Assembly: GCF_024228315.1 (NCBI RefSeq)
Contig: NZ_CP100459.1
Coordinates: 31,861-95,860 of the forward strand
Length of the DNA: 64,000 nt
Source of the DNA: Halomarina pelagica
GTDB lineage: Archaea > Halobacteriota > Halobacteria > Halobacteriales > Haloarculaceae
Reading direction: 5' to 3'
Shown here one piece after another: positions 18,785 to 27,236 of the stretch; the stretch's first letter is position 1; the number at the start of each line of letters is the position of its first letter. A program made the position numbers and the translations under genes. The notes beneath the pieces were generated by a model. It made no database searches. It was given only the letters and a program-made list of their open reading frames with translations, and was not told where the DNA came from.

Positions 18785-19153
18785 ATGGTGCGGCCACAGG
18801 ACGACGGCCCGGAGATGCAGGCGGTCCTCGACGCCCTCGACGACCCGACCTGCCAGCGCATCATCGCGAAGCTGGACCAACCCATGACGGCAAGCGAACT
18901 CTCGGAGACGTGCGACGTCCCACTCTCGACGACCTACCGGAAGCTGGACGACCTGAGCACGGCCTCGCTGGTGGCCGAGGAGACGGAGATCCGACAGGAC
19001 GGCCACCACACCACGCGCTACCGGCGCGACTTCGAGGAGGTCGTCATCCGGCTGAGCGACGAGCAGTTGCTGGCCGTGACGATCGAACGGCCCGCGACGC
19101 CCGACGAGCGCCTGGAGCGGTTGTGGGGCGAGGTCCGGAGGGGGGTGCGATGA
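18785..19153 (+). CDS. Winged-helix transcriptional regulator (ArsR-like)
   Basis: 122 residues starting MVRPQDDGPEM. The winged helix spans most of the protein: QAVLDALDDPTCQRIIAKL, then CDVPLSTTYRKLDDLSTASLV as helix-turn-helix and HHTTRYRRDFEEVVI as the wing. Typical short haloarchaeal HTH of the type paired with small membrane proteins. Its stop codon overlaps the ATG of the next gene (ATGA), so the two form one operon. Confidence 0.85.
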   Translation: MVRPQDDGPEMQAVLDALDDPTCQRIIAKLDQPMTASELSETCDVPLSTTYRKLDDLSTASLVAEETEIRQDGHHTTRYRRDFEEVVIRLSDEQLLAVTIERPATPDERLERLWGEVRRGVR

Positions 19154-19428
19154 CCGCCGAGTTCACCACGCTCGTGGTCGTGTTCAAGACGCTGACGCTG
19201 GTGCTCGGCGGCGTCATCACCTACTTCGCGTTCAAGGCCTACCGCCGCACCCGCGCGCGGGCGCTGGCGGCGCTCTCGGTCGGCTTCGCGATCGTCACCT
19301 TCGGGTCGCTCCTCGCCGGGGCCGCCCACCAGGGGTTCGGACTCGACTCCGACACCGTCCTGCTCATCGAGAGCGTCCTCACGGCCGTCGGATTCGGCGT
19401 CATCACCTACTCGCTGTACGCGGATTGA
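19150..19428 (+). CDS. DUF7521-like three-helix membrane protein
   Basis: 92 residues with three hydrophobic helices (about 5-25, 36-57, 68-89) and the basic loop KAYRRTRARALAALS between the first two. ATG overlaps the regulator stop (ATGA). The HTH plus three-helix membrane protein pair recurs in haloarchaea and suggests a one-component membrane-linked regulator, but the signal is unknown. Confidence 0.75.
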   Translation: MTAEFTTLVVVFKTLTLVLGGVITYFAFKAYRRTRARALAALSVGFAIVTFGSLLAGAAHQGFGLDSDTVLLIESVLTAVGFGVITYSLYAD

Positions 19429-19443
19429 TCCGCCGAACGCGCG

Positions 19444-19854
19444 TCACGGCCGCCGGACCGTCAGTACGGGGACCGCCGCGAACCGGACCACCCGCGCCGC
19501 GACGCTCCCCATGAACAGCCGATCCAGCCCCGTTCTGCCGCGGGTCCCCATCACGATGAGGTCGATCCGCGCGTCGTCGGCGTAGTCGAGGATCTCCGCC
19601 GACGGCCGGCCCTCGACGACCGCCCGCGTCACCGACAGCCCCGCCGCGCTGACCTGCGAGGCGGCCTCCTTCGTGATCCGCTCTCCCTCCTGTCTGAGGA
19701 GGTCCAGCATCGGCCCGCCCCGGGCGACGGTCACGTCCGCGACGTAGACGACGTGGACCACGGCGTCGGCGTGCGAGGCGAGGTCGATCGCGTGGACGAG
19801 CGCGGCCTCCGCCGTCGGGCTACCGTCCGTCGGGACGAGGACGTTGGTGAACAT
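19444..19854 (-). CDS. Universal stress protein, UspA family
   Basis: 136 residues with the full UspA fold: VLVPTDGSP at the N-terminus, LIVMGTRGRTGLDRLFMGSVA as the ATP-binding G-2X-G-9X-G(S/T) stretch (broken here for length: GTRGRTG then MGSVA), and VPVLTVRRP at the end. A nucleotide-binding cytoplasmic stress protein, probably dimeric. A second UspA gene lies at 20282-20722 on the other strand. Confidence 0.93.
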   Translation of the reverse strand: MFTNVLVPTDGSPTAEAALVHAIDLASHADAVVHVVYVADVTVARGGPMLDLLRQEGERITKEAASQVSAAGLSVTRAVVEGRPSAEILDYADDARIDLIVMGTRGRTGLDRLFMGSVAARVVRFAAVPVLTVRRP

Positions 19855-19901
19855 GGCTCACCCGGGAGTTCGTCGCCCGAGGTAATCAAGGCGCGCCGGG
19901 C

Positions 19902-20096
19902 TTATCCGGACCACTCGCCGCCGATGTCGTCGGTCACGCGCTCGCGCCACTCGTCGAACCGCGCTCGACACGGGGGACTGTCACCGATGTGATCGATGAA
20001 CCCCGGACCGCCGTCGACCAACCGCGCGCCGCAGAACGCACAGCGCTCGGGATCCCCCCACCGCGGATACGCCGCGACCACGTCGCTCGATGCCAT
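19902..20096 (-). CDS. Small zinc-finger protein (CxxC-H-C type)
   Basis: 64 residues. C19xxC22 in ERCAFCGARL, then H36 and C43 (FIDHIGDSPPC) form a plausible zinc site; the rest is an amphipathic helix (RARFDEWRERVTDD). Resembles small DUF7501-type zinc-finger proteins of haloarchaea. Probably a protein-binding or nucleic-acid-binding small protein; function unknown. Lies between two uspA genes. Confidence 0.72.
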   Translation of the reverse strand: MASSDVVAAYPRWGDPERCAFCGARLVDGGPGFIDHIGDSPPCRARFDEWRERVTDDIGGEWSG

Positions 20097-20281
20097 GGCT
20101 CTGATCGATCGGACACGTACTAATCTGTTTCGGGAGTTATGGTTCGTTTCGAACCCTATAACCCAGTTTAGTGTACGATTACACCGTATATCAGCGTATA
20201 ACGTGACGGTCTCGATCCTTCGTGACGCTCTCTGCCGACTGCGGCCGACAGTATATCCCTCGCGGGGACGATGTGGTCGGT

Positions 20282-20722
20282 ATGTACGAGCGCATCCTCG
20301 TGCCGACCGACGACAGCGCCGGGGCGATGGCCGCCGCGGAACTCGCCGTCGACCTCGCCAGTCAGTACGACGCGACGATACACGTGCTGTTCGTCGTCGA
20401 TACGACCTCGCTCCCAGCGGACGTGACGGCGACGTACGTGGACGAGGCGCTGGAGGAGGTCGGCGAGCGCGCGACGAGGGGCGTCGTCGAACTGGCCGAC
20501 GAGGCGGGCGTCGAGACCGCTCCCGTCGAGATCGCCTCCGGCGCGCCCCACCGCGAGATCCTGGCGTACGCCGACGAACACGACGTCGACCTCATCGTCA
20601 TGGGAACCCACGGACGACGGGGGCTGGACCGCCTCCTGGTCGGGAGCGTCACCGAGAAGGTCGTTCGACTGTCCGACGTCCCCGTGCTGACGACGCGCGC
20701 GCCGAAGGAAGAGACGGAGTAG
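20282..20722 (+). CDS. Universal stress protein, UspA family
   Basis: 146 residues from ATG 20282. ILVPTDDSAGAM at the N-terminus, LIVMGTHGRRGLDRLL and VGSVTEKVVRLSDVPVLT give the ATP-binding pattern. The longer frame upstream lacks coding character. Divergent from the other uspA and the zinc-finger gene. Confidence 0.93.
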   Translation: MYERILVPTDDSAGAMAAAELAVDLASQYDATIHVLFVVDTTSLPADVTATYVDEALEEVGERATRGVVELADEAGVETAPVEIASGAPHREILAYADEHDVDLIVMGTHGRRGLDRLLVGSVTEKVVRLSDVPVLTTRAPKEETE

Positions 20723-20760
20723 CGCGTAGTTCCGACGCTGTCGGTCCCGAAACCGAGCGT

Positions 20761-21045
20761 TCAGGCGGAGGGTGCCGGTGCGTCGTCGGGCGGGGTACTC
20801 GAGGCGGCGTCGCTGACGGTCACCGTCCGATCCGCCCCGACGGAGACGGTCAGGTCCCGGTACGTCAGTTCGACCCGCGTCGTTCCCGAGGGGTCCGCCC
20901 CCACGAGTTCGTCGAGCGCGTCCGGATCGACGACGTCGTGCAGCGGCGGGTCGAGTCGGACCGGGTCGACGCCCTCGAACTCGCCGACGAGTTCGGCCAC
21001 GACGGCCACGAGGGGAGCGTCGACCGCTCGGCGGGTCAGTCGCAT
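20761..21045 (-). CDS. HalOD1-type output domain protein
   Basis: 94 residues from ATG 21045. VAVVAELVGEFEGVDPVRLDPPLHDVVDPDALDEL (residues about 13-47) followed by TTRVELTYRDLTVSVGADRTVTV is the pattern of the haloarchaeal output domain HalOD1. Such stand-alone domains are thought to act in haloarchaeal signalling. Partner unknown. Confidence 0.8.
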   Translation of the reverse strand: MRLTRRAVDAPLVAVVAELVGEFEGVDPVRLDPPLHDVVDPDALDELVGADPSGTTRVELTYRDLTVSVGADRTVTVSDAASSTPPDDAPAPSA

Positions 21046-21199
21046 ACGACGGGGTAGTCGATCCCGGTTAGTAAGCGTGGTGAAACGCCGCACAACCCGT
21101 TTCCAGGGCGATCATTCGGACGATCTCTCCCATCGGTGGGACGTCGTTCGAGGCGGCGACGACGGGAGCGTCGGGGAGCGTCGCGACCGCGTGCGGCCG

Positions 21200-21529
21200 T
21201 CAGAGCAGGTATCCCTGCGTGACCGCGAGCGCGACGACCAGCAGGACGAATCCGCCGTAGAGGAGCAGGTTCACCCGGATCAGACCGAGGGCGGCGGTCA
21301 CCGTCCCGTCGTTCGTGACGGCGCTCGGGTTCTCGGCGGCGATGCGGCGGTGGAGCGTGACGTGGCCGACGACGTACCCGACGAGGGCGACCACGAACAG
21401 CCCGAGCGTCGCCAGCACCAGCGCCGGCTCGCCGAGCGCGACGCCGGCGACCACGGCGAGGATCGCCACGAGCAGTGCGACGTTCATCCCGAGGGTGAGT
21501 CGTCGGGCGGTCGCGATGTCCGAATCCAT
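21200..21529 (-). CDS. Small integral membrane protein, unknown
   Basis: 109 residues with four hydrophobic stretches (about 13-31, 35-55 and 78-107, the last perhaps split). A short His/Arg loop HVTLHRRIAAENPSAV connects the halves. No family recognised. Transcribed away from the downstream VapC gene region with a short promoter gap. Confidence 0.6.
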   Translation of the reverse strand: MDSDIATARRLTLGMNVALLVAILAVVAGVALGEPALVLATLGLFVVALVGYVVGHVTLHRRIAAENPSAVTNDGTVTAALGLIRVNLLLYGGFVLLVVALAVTQGYLL

Positions 21530-21595
21530 CGTTCTTGAATGGCAGAACGCCGATTATAACGGTTTACATTCGCGCACCGCTCGGGCGCGGTACGC

Positions 21596-22009
21596 TCATG
21601 CACGCCAGGGGTCGATACAGGACGATGAACCACAGAGCATGAGACGCGACCGAACCGCCCGCGGCGACGGGTAGAGCGTGTCCGTCGAGACGATCGGCTC
21701 GCCGAGCGCCCGCGCGGTGCCCAGGTGAATCGCGTCGAAGAGGTTGAGTCGATCGTGCGACCGCCGGAGTTCGCCCCCGGCCGCGACGTGCTCGGTCCGG
21801 AGCGGAACGAGTTCGATCCCCTCGTCTGCGATCGCCTCGTGCGTCGTCGTCAGGCGCTCTCGCTCCCAGCGGTCCTGCATCGCGTACTGGACTTCGATGC
21901 ACGTCGCGGCGGACGTCTTCGGCGCGTCGAGGGCGCGAACGTCGACGCTCGATTTGAGCCAGTCGTCGCGCTTGAGCGCGGCGAGGACCACGTCCGTATC
22001 AAGATACAC
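21596..22009 (-). CDS. PIN-domain toxin, VapC type
   Basis: 137 residues. Acidic PIN residues: D4 in MYLDTDVVL, the Glu of CIEVQYAMQ, and Asp residues in LFDAIHLGTARAL and IVSTDTLY. A metal-dependent ribonuclease fold. Start overlaps the 3' end of the RHH antitoxin gene by 11 bp, confirming a VapBC operon. The C-terminus (MLCGSSSCIDPWRA) is unusual and may reflect a recent frame change near the end. Confidence 0.82.
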   Translation of the reverse strand: MYLDTDVVLAALKRDDWLKSSVDVRALDAPKTSAATCIEVQYAMQDRWERERLTTTHEAIADEGIELVPLRTEHVAAGGELRRSHDRLNLFDAIHLGTARALGEPIVSTDTLYPSPRAVRSRLMLCGSSSCIDPWRA

Positions 22010-22223
22010 GTTTTCGCTCCAGGCGCTCCTCGATGTCCCGCTCCGCCCCGGCCGCGGTCAGTTCGTGAAGCCGCTTCAGGTGCGCCTCGCGGGTGACGAG
22101 GCGCGCGCCGTACCGGAGGGCCTCGGACCGGGAGCCGAACGCCCCCTCCTCGACGAGTTCGTCGAGTTCGCGGACGAGATCCTCCGGGAGCGAGACCGGA
22201 ATCGATCGTCGATCGGCGCTCAT
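21999..22223 (-). CDS. Ribbon-helix-helix antitoxin (CopG/VapB-like)
   Basis: 74 residues from ATG 22223: RSIPVSLPEDLVRELDELV then FGSRSEALRYGARLV, the classical beta-strand plus two helices of RHH proteins, followed by a C-terminal helix that would embrace the toxin. TTTATACC on the minus strand (plus 22245-22252) lies about 25 bp upstream, giving a leaderless start. Neutralises the adjacent PIN toxin and probably represses its own operon. Confidence 0.85.
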   Translation of the reverse strand: MSADRRSIPVSLPEDLVRELDELVEEGAFGSRSEALRYGARLVTREAHLKRLHELTAAGAERDIEERLERKRVS

Positions 22224-22302
22224 ATCCGGATTACGTATAGGATAGGTATAAACCCTCGTCCCGCGGAGGCAGCGCTTTGCCGCCTCGACGCCTACGGACG
22301 CC

Positions 22303-22419
22303 GTGAACCTCGGGAAGCTCTTCGAGCGTAACTGGCGTTGCAACCGCTGTCGGAAGCGCTACTGGCGCGCCCCGCGGCGCTGCCGGCGCTGTGGCAACAC
22401 CGTCTACTCCCCGATCTGA
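22303..22419 (+). CDS. 38-residue double-CxxC zinc-finger protein
   Basis: A short frame with GTG start and TGA stop encodes a 38-residue basic protein with C13xxC16 and C27xxC30 (WRCNRCRKRYWR and RRCRRCG), a treble-clef or ribbon-like zinc site. Haloarchaea are known to contain many such tiny two-CxxC zinc-finger proteins. The coding quality (GC-rich third positions, balanced Cys pairs) supports it although it is very short. Stands alone between a VapBC operon and the HtrA-like gene. Confidence 0.62.
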   Translation: MNLGKLFERNWRCNRCRKRYWRAPRRCRRCGNTVYSPI

Positions 22420-22488
22420 GGGCGGTTCGTCGGGGACGACGGAGCCTACGAACCGCGGTGACGCCCGCTTCCGTCCCCTCTCATCCAC

Positions 22489-23625
22489 TCACCGCGACGG
22501 GCGCGCGCCGACCGTCACCTCGACCGTCCGCTCCTCGCCGCCGCGGAGGACCGCGAGCGACGCCCGCTCCCCCGGACTGGTCTCCAGCGCGAGGTACGAC
22601 CGCAACGTCGCGACCGACGAGACGGGCCGACCGTCGACGCCGACGATCACGTCCCCGCCGACGGGGACGGGGACCCCGCGGACGGTCACCCGGCGGTCGC
22701 TCTCGCGAAGCCGACCGGCCGCCGGACTCCCGCGGAACGTGGCGATCACGAGGACGCCCCGCGGTTCGGCGAGGTCGTTCGCCCGGGCGGTCGGCGGGCC
22801 GACCTCCGCCAGCCGCACGCCGAGGTACGGGTTCCGATAGCGACCGTCCTCGATCAGCGCGGGGACGACCCGCCGGACCAGCGGCGCGGAGATGCCGAAG
22901 GCGATGTTCTCGCCGCCGCCGGCGTAGACGACGGCGACGACGCGCCCGTCGAGCGCGACGAGCGGACCGCCGCTGTTTCCCGGATTGATCGGCGCGTCGG
23001 TCTGGATGGCCGCCGGCACCGACACCCCCGTCCGCGCCGGCAGGTAGCGGTTCGTCCCGCTGACGATGCCCGCGGAGATCGCCCCCTCCAGGCCGTACGG
23101 GTTGCCGAGCGCGACCACCTCCAGGCCGATGGGGGGCATCGAGTCGGCCATCGGGAGCGGCTTCGCGTACGCCGGCGAGTCCTCGACGGCGACGACCGCG
23201 AGGTCGGTGAAGCGGTCGCGGCCGAGGACCCGCCCGGCGCGCCAGTCGTCGCGGCTGAACTGCACGTTCACCGCCGAGGCGCGCCCGACGACGTGGGCGT
23301 TCGTGACGACGTGACCCGCCCCGTCGTAGACGAAGCCGCTCCCCTGTCCCCCGCCCCGCTGGACGAGCACGACGCCCTCGACGCTCCCGCGGTAGACGCG
23401 GGCGTAGGGGTTATCGACGGATCGGCCCGTCGCGTTCACGTCGGCCGACCCGTTCGTTCGATTCGTCGCGTTCGTTCCATTCGTCCCGTTCGTGTCGCTC
23501 GGGCCGTCCTGCCCGCCGGACGGCCCGGGGAGGACGCTCGAACAACCGGCGAGACCGACGCTCGACGCGGTTCCCAGCGCGGCGAGGAACCGTCGTCGCG
23601 TCGACGGGCGCGGGGGGTCGGCCAT
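22489..23625 (-). CDS. HtrA/DegP-like serine protease, Tat lipoprotein
   Basis: 378 residues. Twin-Arg signal (RRRFLAALG, 10-18) with lipobox ending at C28 (GLAGC) predicts Tat export and lipid anchoring. Then an Asn/Thr-rich linker (44-66) with six N-x-S/T sequons. S1C catalytic triad: H111 (TNAHVVG), D141 (FTDLAVV), S218 (GNSGGP). One PDZ domain at about 265-370. Extracellular quality-control protease. The trypsin-like fold is complete. Confidence 0.92.
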   Translation of the reverse strand: MADPPRPSTRRRFLAALGTASSVGLAGCSSVLPGPSGGQDGPSDTNGTNGTNATNRTNGSADVNATGRSVDNPYARVYRGSVEGVVLVQRGGGQGSGFVYDGAGHVVTNAHVVGRASAVNVQFSRDDWRAGRVLGRDRFTDLAVVAVEDSPAYAKPLPMADSMPPIGLEVVALGNPYGLEGAISAGIVSGTNRYLPARTGVSVPAAIQTDAPINPGNSGGPLVALDGRVVAVVYAGGGENIAFGISAPLVRRVVPALIEDGRYRNPYLGVRLAEVGPPTARANDLAEPRGVLVIATFRGSPAAGRLRESDRRVTVRGVPVPVGGDVIVGVDGRPVSSVATLRSYLALETSPGERASLAVLRGGEERTVEVTVGARPSR

Positions 23626-23762
23626 GGTCGCCGTGACGCGCCCCGGTCGAATAGACGTTGGGCCGTCGAGCCGGCTCGTGGGGGCCCGTTCGCCGCGGGC
23701 GCTCGTTCGGGGTGCGGAGGAGCGCGAGCGCGCACGCGTGAAGGGGTTTCTCCGTTCTCCGC

Positions 23763-24563
23763 CTACCGCCCGACGAACTCGGGTTCGTACCCGTCCTCGC
23801 GGAAGGCGCGCGCGCCCTCGGCGTGGTCCTCGGTGGCGAGCAGGCGGGGGAAGCGCGCCCGGTCGTACCGCCGGCCCTCCGCCAGCCCGACCTGCGTCGA
23901 GAGGAGCGCGGACTCCTTGATCGCCCGCAGCGAGAGCGGCGGCTTCGAGGCGAGTGTTTCGACGACCGCCTCCACCGCCGCCTCGAAGTCGTCGTCCGCG
24001 AAGGCGTCGTTCACCAGCCCCAGATCGGCGGCCTCGGCCGCGGGGACGTGTTCGCCCGTCATGGCGAGTTCGCGGGCGACCGCCGGTCCCGCGAGGCGGG
24101 CGACGTACTGGACGCCGCCCGCGCCGGGGATGATGCCGAGGTCGACCTCCGGGAGGCCGAGGCGGCTCGACTCGCTCGCGTAGCGCAGGTCGCAGGCCAG
24201 CGCGAGTTCGAACCCGCCGCCGAGACAGTAGCCGTCGATCTTCGCCACGACCGGGGCCGGGAAGTCCTCGACGATCTCCTGGACCGGTCGGGAGGCGTTC
24301 GTCGCCGGGCCGTCCCCCGAGAACTCGTTCACGTCAGCGCCCGCGCAGAACGCCCGGTCGCCCGCCCCCTCGATCACGACGACGCGCACCGCCGCGCCGT
24401 CGGCCTCGTCGTCCACCTCCCGGAAGCGTTCGAACGCCGTCTCGACGTCGGCGCGCAACTGCCCGTTGAGCGCGTTCAGCGCGTCCGGTCGGTTCAGCGT
24501 GATCCGGGCGACGCCGGTCTCCCCGTCGAACGCGGCGATGGCCGCGTCGAGTTCCTCGCGCAT
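23763..24563 (-). CDS. Enoyl-CoA hydratase/isomerase (crotonase family)
   Basis: 266 residues from ATG 24563. Oxyanion-hole segments FCAGADVNEF and GYCLGGGFELALACDL; both catalytic Glu positions of hydratases are present (GGGFELAL and GLPEVDLGIIPGAGG). The C-terminus EGARAFREDGYEPEFVGR is typical. Hydrates enoyl-CoA in fatty acid beta-oxidation. Nearby acyl-CoA ligase, MaoC hydratase and thiolase genes support the pathway. A decayed relative survives at 30332-30500. Confidence 0.92.
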   Translation of the reverse strand: MREELDAAIAAFDGETGVARITLNRPDALNALNGQLRADVETAFERFREVDDEADGAAVRVVVIEGAGDRAFCAGADVNEFSGDGPATNASRPVQEIVEDFPAPVVAKIDGYCLGGGFELALACDLRYASESSRLGLPEVDLGIIPGAGGVQYVARLAGPAVARELAMTGEHVPAAEAADLGLVNDAFADDDFEAAVEAVVETLASKPPLSLRAIKESALLSTQVGLAEGRRYDRARFPRLLATEDHAEGARAFREDGYEPEFVGR

Positions 24564-24689
24564 ACCCGTCGAACCGGCGCGGGAGGTAAATAGCTCACCG
24601 TCGAACCTGCGACGGCGAACGACGCCACCGTTCGCCGACGGCGCTACCGACGAGCGAACGGAACGTGGCAGAGTGGTAAGAATTATTTC

Positions 24690-24710
24690 GTAGTACCAAG
24701 TAGGTATTAC
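24690..24710 (+). promoter_or_regulatory. Operator-like inverted repeat of the AbrB/PIN operon
   Basis: GTAGTACC and GGTATTAC arms around AAGTA form an inverted repeat with one mismatch directly before the ATG at 24712; an AT-rich TATA-like AGAATTATTT lies at 24679-24688. A likely autoregulatory site for the antitoxin. Confidence 0.5.
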
Positions 24711-24711
24711 C

Positions 24712-24933
24712 ATGAGTCGGGTCACGAGCAAGGGACAGGTCACGATCCCGAAGGAGATCCGCGAGCGGCTCGGGATCCGGGCGGGCGACGAGGTCGCCTT
24801 CGAGGAGACCGACGAGGGGTACGTCATCCGCAAGGAGGTGGACGAGAGCCGCTTCGAGCGGTGGCGGGGTGCGGCCGACACCGAAGCGACGGTGGAGGAG
24901 CGTATGCGCGAACTCCGCGGAGAACGTCCGTGA
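24712..24933 (+). CDS. AbrB/SpoVT-type antitoxin
   Basis: 73 residues. The swapped-hairpin AbrB signature MSRVTSKGQVTIPKEIRERL followed by GIRAGDEVAFEETDEGYVI, then a toxin-binding C-terminal helix. Stop codon overlaps the GTG of the PIN gene (GTGA), so toxin and antitoxin are translationally coupled. Confidence 0.92.
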   Translation: MSRVTSKGQVTIPKEIRERLGIRAGDEVAFEETDEGYVIRKEVDESRFERWRGAADTEATVEERMRELRGERP

Positions 24934-25415
24934 CGCGGACCGTCGTGGACACCAGCGCGCTGATCGCCCTCCTCTCGCCCGACGACGAGCACAACCGATC
25001 AGCGGCGACGCTCCTGCGGGAAGCTGCCGAGGAGGGGGCACTCCTGATAAACCCCGTCGTCTACGCGGAACTGGCCGCCGATCCGTTCTTCGGATCGCGA
25101 TCGGACCTCGACGACTTCCTCGACGACACGGGCATCGCCGTCGAAGGACTCCCGCGAGCCGCCCAGTTCGAGGCCGGGGAGGCGTTCCGGCGCTACCTCA
25201 ACCGCCGAGGGGAGGAACTCCAGTGCAGCGAGTGCGGGCACGAGACCACGTTTCCGTGTCCCGACTGCGACGCATCGATCACCGCTCGTCAGCACGTCGC
25301 CGCGGACTTCCTCATCGGCGCGCACGCCGCGACGGTCGACGCGCTCCTCACCTTCGACCGGGGGTTCTACCGCGACTACTTCGACGTGACGTGCCGGGCG
25401 GTACGGGGGCGGTGA
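24930..25415 (+). CDS. PIN-domain toxin with embedded zinc ribbon
   Basis: 161 residues from GTG 24930. PIN acids: D7 (VVDTSALI), E47 (YAELAAD), D126 (AADFLIGAH) and D143 (LTFDRGF). Between residues 97 and 116, just before the third acidic position, are C99xxC102 and C110xxC113, a zinc-ribbon insertion not found in ordinary VapC proteins of about 130 residues. Probably an RNase toxin paired with the AbrB antitoxin; the ribbon may shape RNA binding. Confidence 0.88.
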   Translation: MTRTVVDTSALIALLSPDDEHNRSAATLLREAAEEGALLINPVVYAELAADPFFGSRSDLDDFLDDTGIAVEGLPRAAQFEAGEAFRRYLNRRGEELQCSECGHETTFPCPDCDASITARQHVAADFLIGAHAATVDALLTFDRGFYRDYFDVTCRAVRGR

Positions 25416-25421
25416 TCCGGG

Positions 25422-27062
25422 TCAGACCTCGCCCGACCCACCCGCAGCGGCGTCGTCGCGCCCCTCCAGCTTGAACTTCTGGACCTTCCCGCTCGCCGTC
25501 CGGGGGAGGTCGTCGAGGAAGATCACCCGGCGTGGGTGCTTGTACGCCGCGATGGCGTCGAGGCAGTACCGCTTCAGGTCCTCGGCGGTCACGTCCGCGC
25601 CCGGTTCGACGCCGGGGCGGGGGACGACGTAGGCGATCGGCACCTCGTTGCGTCGCTCGTCGGGGACGCCCACGACGGCGGCGTCCGCCACCGCGTCGTG
25701 CTCGTGGAGGAGTTCCTCGACCTCGCTCGGGTAGACGTTGTACCCGGCGGAGACGATCACGTGCGTCTTCCGGTCGACGATCTCGTAGTAGTTCTCCGGG
25801 TCGCGCCGGGCGACGTCGCCGGTGCGGAAGTAGCCCGTCTCGGTGAACGCGGCGTCGGTCGCCTCGGGCATACCGTGGTAGCCGCGCATCACCTGCGGGC
25901 CGCGCACGAGCAGTTCGCCCGCCTCGCCGACCGCCACCTCCTCGCCGTCGTCGTCCACCAGCTTGCAGTCGGTCATCCGAAGCGGCTGGCCGACGGTGCC
26001 GTGTCTGAGGCCGTAGGTCGACCCCTGCTGGGAGTGAGTCGCGCCGGTCGTCTCGGTGAGGCCGTATCCCTCCGCCATCTCGACGCCCGCCATCGCCTCG
26101 AACTCTCGCTGGACCGAGACGGACATCTTCGCGCCGCCCTCGGCCGCGAGCACCAGGCTGCCCAGGTCGTGCTCGCCGAAGGAGTCCGCGTTCACCATGT
26201 CCACGTACATCGCGGTGACGCCGACGAAGTGCGTGACGCCCGCCGCCTCGATCAGCACCATCGCCGCGTCCGGATCCCAGCTCGCCGGGCTGCGGAGGTA
26301 GAGCGCCCCGCCGCGGATCAGCGGCTGCCAGGCGGTGTGGGTGAATCCCGTGATGTGATAGAGCGGGAGCCAGACGAGGCTCCGCACCTCCTCGCCCGCG
26401 AGGTCGTCGGCTCCCCCCGCCAGCTGGGCGACCGTCTGCGCGCGGAGGTTCCGGTGGGTGAGTTCGACGCCCTTCGGCCGGCCGGTCGTCCCGCTCGTGT
26501 ACGGCAGGAGGGCCACGTCGTCGTCGTCGCGCTCGACCAGCGTCGGCTCGCCCGCCACCTCGTCGAACCGAACGTCCCCCTCGAACGCATCCCCCTCGGG
26601 CACGTCCTCATCGTCGCCGGCGGCGGTCCCCGTCCCCCCGGCGACGGTGATCACGACCGGCTCCCGGCCCGTCTCCGACAGCGCCTCCGTCACCGTCTCG
26701 CCGAGCGCGGGGTGGGTCACGACGGCCCGCGCGTCGGCGTCCTCGAGCTGGTAGCTCAGTTCGCGGACCCTGTACTGCGGGTTGACCGGCGAGACGACCA
26801 CCCCGGCGCGGAACGCCCCGAGCGAGGCCAGCAGGTACTGGGGACAGTTCGGGAGGTAGAGCAGGAGCGCGTCCCCCGGCTCCAGCCCGAGGTCGCGGAG
26901 GCCGCCGGCGAACCGCGCCGCGGCGGTCCCCACCGCCGCGTGCGTCAGCGTCCGCCCGTGCATCTCGACCGCGAGCGCGTCGCCGTGGCGGGCGACCGTC
27001 TCGTCGTGCAGTCGCGCGACGTTCCCGTGCCGAGCGTCGTCGCCGACGTCCTCGAGTCGCAT
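25422..27062 (-). CDS. AMP-dependent acyl-CoA ligase (fatty-acid--CoA ligase-like)
   Basis: 546 residues from ATG 27062 (the longer frame has a non-coding leader). Signature LLPYTSGTTGRPKGVELTHR is the phosphate-binding loop; YGLTETTG, YFRTGDVARRDPENYYEIVDR and the C-terminal lysine region RTASGKVQKFKL complete the ANL-superfamily order. Activates a carboxylate to acyl-CoA via an acyl-adenylate. Convergent with the PIN gene and divergent from the R2-like oxidase. Chain length preference unknown. Confidence 0.92.
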   Translation of the reverse strand: MRLEDVGDDARHGNVARLHDETVARHGDALAVEMHGRTLTHAAVGTAAARFAGGLRDLGLEPGDALLLYLPNCPQYLLASLGAFRAGVVVSPVNPQYRVRELSYQLEDADARAVVTHPALGETVTEALSETGREPVVITVAGGTGTAAGDDEDVPEGDAFEGDVRFDEVAGEPTLVERDDDDVALLPYTSGTTGRPKGVELTHRNLRAQTVAQLAGGADDLAGEEVRSLVWLPLYHITGFTHTAWQPLIRGGALYLRSPASWDPDAAMVLIEAAGVTHFVGVTAMYVDMVNADSFGEHDLGSLVLAAEGGAKMSVSVQREFEAMAGVEMAEGYGLTETTGATHSQQGSTYGLRHGTVGQPLRMTDCKLVDDDGEEVAVGEAGELLVRGPQVMRGYHGMPEATDAAFTETGYFRTGDVARRDPENYYEIVDRKTHVIVSAGYNVYPSEVEELLHEHDAVADAAVVGVPDERRNEVPIAYVVPRPGVEPGADVTAEDLKRYCLDAIAAYKHPRRVIFLDDLPRTASGKVQKFKLEGRDDAAAGGSGEV

Positions 27063-27195
27063 GGAACCTGTTACCGAAACGCAGAGATTAAGTGTTGCCC
27101 CGGAGCGCGGCGGCGTCGGTCGTTCGGAACCGAGACCGGAGATCGAGACGCGGATACGGCTACCGGACCACTCGATGAAAGTTGTCAGTAGTTGC

Positions 27196-27207
27196 GATAG
27201 AGCTATC
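27196..27207. promoter_or_regulatory. Short dyad between acyl-CoA ligase and R2-like oxidase genes
   Basis: GATAG-AG-CTATC dyad, about 30 bp before the ATG at 27237 and in the divergent promoter region. Could be an operator; nothing beyond the dyad supports it. Confidence 0.3.
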
Positions 27208-27236
27208 CATTCGGTAGGCAAAAACTAACACGAACT

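Noticed and set aside
22231..22488. 85-codon minus-strand ORF
   Set aside because: Antisense to the 38-residue zinc-finger gene; Arg/Pro-rich shadow composition.
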